From positions 1 to 36,047 of IMG/VR virus record IMGVR_UViG_3300020583_000028: a stretch of DNA of 36,047 nt, one strand, 5' to 3'. Made by a program: the position numbers and the translations under genes. The DNA comes from a virus. Positions 35,217-36,047 of this stretch are shown piece after piece. Under the pieces are notes generated by a model that worked only from the letters and a program-made list of their open reading frames with translations, made no database searches and had not been told where the DNA came from. Position 1 is the stretch's first letter. Each line of letters starts with the position of its first letter.

Positions 35217-36046
35217 TTTTTCCGAACCATCCCGCGTTTGAGGAACTTCGGTCCGGAATGGGCATGGGTTATCAACCCGGCGCGCACGCCATGCTCGGCT
35301 ATCAACCCGGCGCGCATGCGATGCTGGGATACCACGCGGGATCGCACGGTAATCTTGGCACTGTTTCTGACGCACAGATGCAAGCAGCTTGGGATGCCGG
35401 TCTTGACGGCAACACAATCGATGCGTTGAGCGCTGCGGGCGCTACGGATGCTGACATTCAAGCGTTGATGGCTGGCACGACTGACGTAGCTACTCTGATG
35501 GCGAAATATGCAGGATTGCAAACCACCGAAGGGACTACAGTCACGGCCACTACGTCACACACGACGCCATCTCCCACGCCAACTAACCCGGCTCAATCTC
35601 CTCCCGGTAGTACGCTGCTCTATACGGTCTCTTACAACCCAGTGAAAGCATTTTCGACGGCATCGTCTGTGATTTCACAGATCGCCGCATTGTTGCCCTC
35701 TCACGGCATGGCGATGGCGACGAACGCGGTTCAACAATCGGGACTGACATCGCAAGCCTCTTTTACGATGACCATTCTTGACAGCGTGGGGCATCAATAC
35801 CTGAGCGATGCGCAATCCGTGCTCGATGGTTTACTGAATCAATTCACCAACAACGGGAAACTCACTTCTAGCGTTACGCTCGTTTCCGCAGGGACAACAG
35901 CGAGCGGAACTCCCGGAGGAGCGCTGAATCCGAATCCCAATCCAAATGATGCTTTGACGTGGCTGGAAAACAACGCCTTGTACATCGGCGGGGCGATCGC
36001 CGCTTTGGTTTTGATCAACAATTTCACGGGAGGAAAGCGCCGATGA
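35213..36046 (+). CDS. anchored virion-type protein with decapeptide repeats, 277 aa (continues across the circle join)
   Basis: Start at ATG 35213 (ATGA overlap, with AAAGGG nearby); the longer frame from 35105 is a shadow. MIFPNHPAFE opens it. Residues 19-48 are three tandem decapeptides (GYQPGAHAML twice, then GYHAGSHGNL). Residues 50-90 are helical (QAAWDAGLDGNTIDALSAAG); the middle is Thr/Ser/Pro-rich; 130-210 is an alpha/beta-looking soluble domain; a short Asn-Pro linker leads to the anchor end ALTWLENNALYIGG, hydrophobic span and GGKRR. The end is duplicated at 1-126 because of the circular overlap. Confidence 0.75.
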   Translation: MIFPNHPAFEELRSGMGMGYQPGAHAMLGYQPGAHAMLGYHAGSHGNLGTVSDAQMQAAWDAGLDGNTIDALSAAGATDADIQALMAGTTDVATLMAKYAGLQTTEGTTVTATTSHTTPSPTPTNPAQSPPGSTLLYTVSYNPVKAFSTASSVISQIAALLPSHGMAMATNAVQQSGLTSQASFTMTILDSVGHQYLSDAQSVLDGLLNQFTNNGKLTSSVTLVSAGTTASGTPGGALNPNPNPNDALTWLENNALYIGGAIAALVLINNFTGGKRR

Positions 36047-36047
36047 C
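35921..36047. repeat. terminal direct repeat, right copy
   Basis: Identical to bases 1-127. It includes the C-terminus of the decapeptide-repeat protein and the first bases of the gene at 123. Confidence 0.95.

Noticed and set aside
1-36047. Prophage or integrative element
   Set aside because: No integrase, excisionase or attachment-site pair was recognised, and the sequence closes on itself.

Overview
What it is. The first 127 bases (1-127) recur exactly as the last 127 bases (35921-36047), so the window reads as a closed circle of about 35.9 kb whose assembly overlap was left in place. Gene content is viral: tandem capsid-like proteins, two secreted or surface adhesin-like proteins, a glycosyltransferase, two different peptidoglycan-cleaving enzymes, small membrane proteins typical of lysis modules, a DnaB-type helicase, an SNF2-type helicase next to a DNA methyltransferase, and a HerA/FtsK-like ATPase. 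I see no terminase, portal, tape-measure, baseplate, tail-tube, integrase or DNA polymerase gene. With the HerA/FtsK-like ATPase and many virion-type proteins that end in a membrane segment, the best reading is a tailless, internal-membrane, jelly-roll-type bacterial virus, unusually large for that lifestyle. This is inference; no structure or database search was run.

Host. The two large surface proteins have Ig-like strands of the GGLYTPP / TGVYTAP type and a GTVTSITATSP...ISCPTC repeat style that I associate with soil Acidobacteriota. Together with moderately high GC and the gene-boundary repeat arrays, this makes an acidobacterial host a reasonable but unproven guess.

Layout. Rightward block (31227 to the end, continuing at 1 to 18159): a membrane-anchored transglutaminase-like protein, a tiny Trp/Arg-rich peptide, then a set of modular C-terminally anchored proteins (32260-36046), small basic/acidic proteins (123-2092), a His-rich membrane protein (2218), a capsid candidate (2811), three more beta-rich capsid or vertex candidates (3696, 4329, 4911), two very large secreted fibre/adhesin-like proteins (5788-11630 with a third smaller one), then lysis and entry genes: holin-like proteins, glycosyltransferase, SLT transglycosylase with a membrane anchor, GH24 lysozyme and a run of overlapping small membrane proteins. 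Two small leftward genes interrupt this block (12201-12656 and 33246-33413). Leftward block (31169 down to 18166): a 437-residue protein, a small cassette-like gene, a structured non-coding stretch, the DnaB-like helicase, an origin-like intergenic region, two small regulators with well-formed promoters, many small accessory proteins, the HerA/FtsK-like ATPase, the SNF2 helicase, the methyltransferase and a zinc-ribbon membrane protein. The two blocks start back-to-back at 31170-31226 and converge at 18160-18165.

Most unusual features. (1) About twenty arrays of three families of degenerate short repeats sit almost exclusively at gene boundaries, often as inverted pairs, often abutting or supplying the start codon. 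(2) Four consecutive proteins share a tripartite C-terminus (Trp-containing motif, membrane span, basic tail), and their N-termini carry two other shared modules. (3) A crossing-stem pseudoknot, a 20-bp perfect palindrome, iteron-like TGTGCG boxes and DnaA-box-like repeats flank the helicase gene. (4) A hairpin with an invariant GGTAA loop and changing outer stems precedes three genes on their sense strand.
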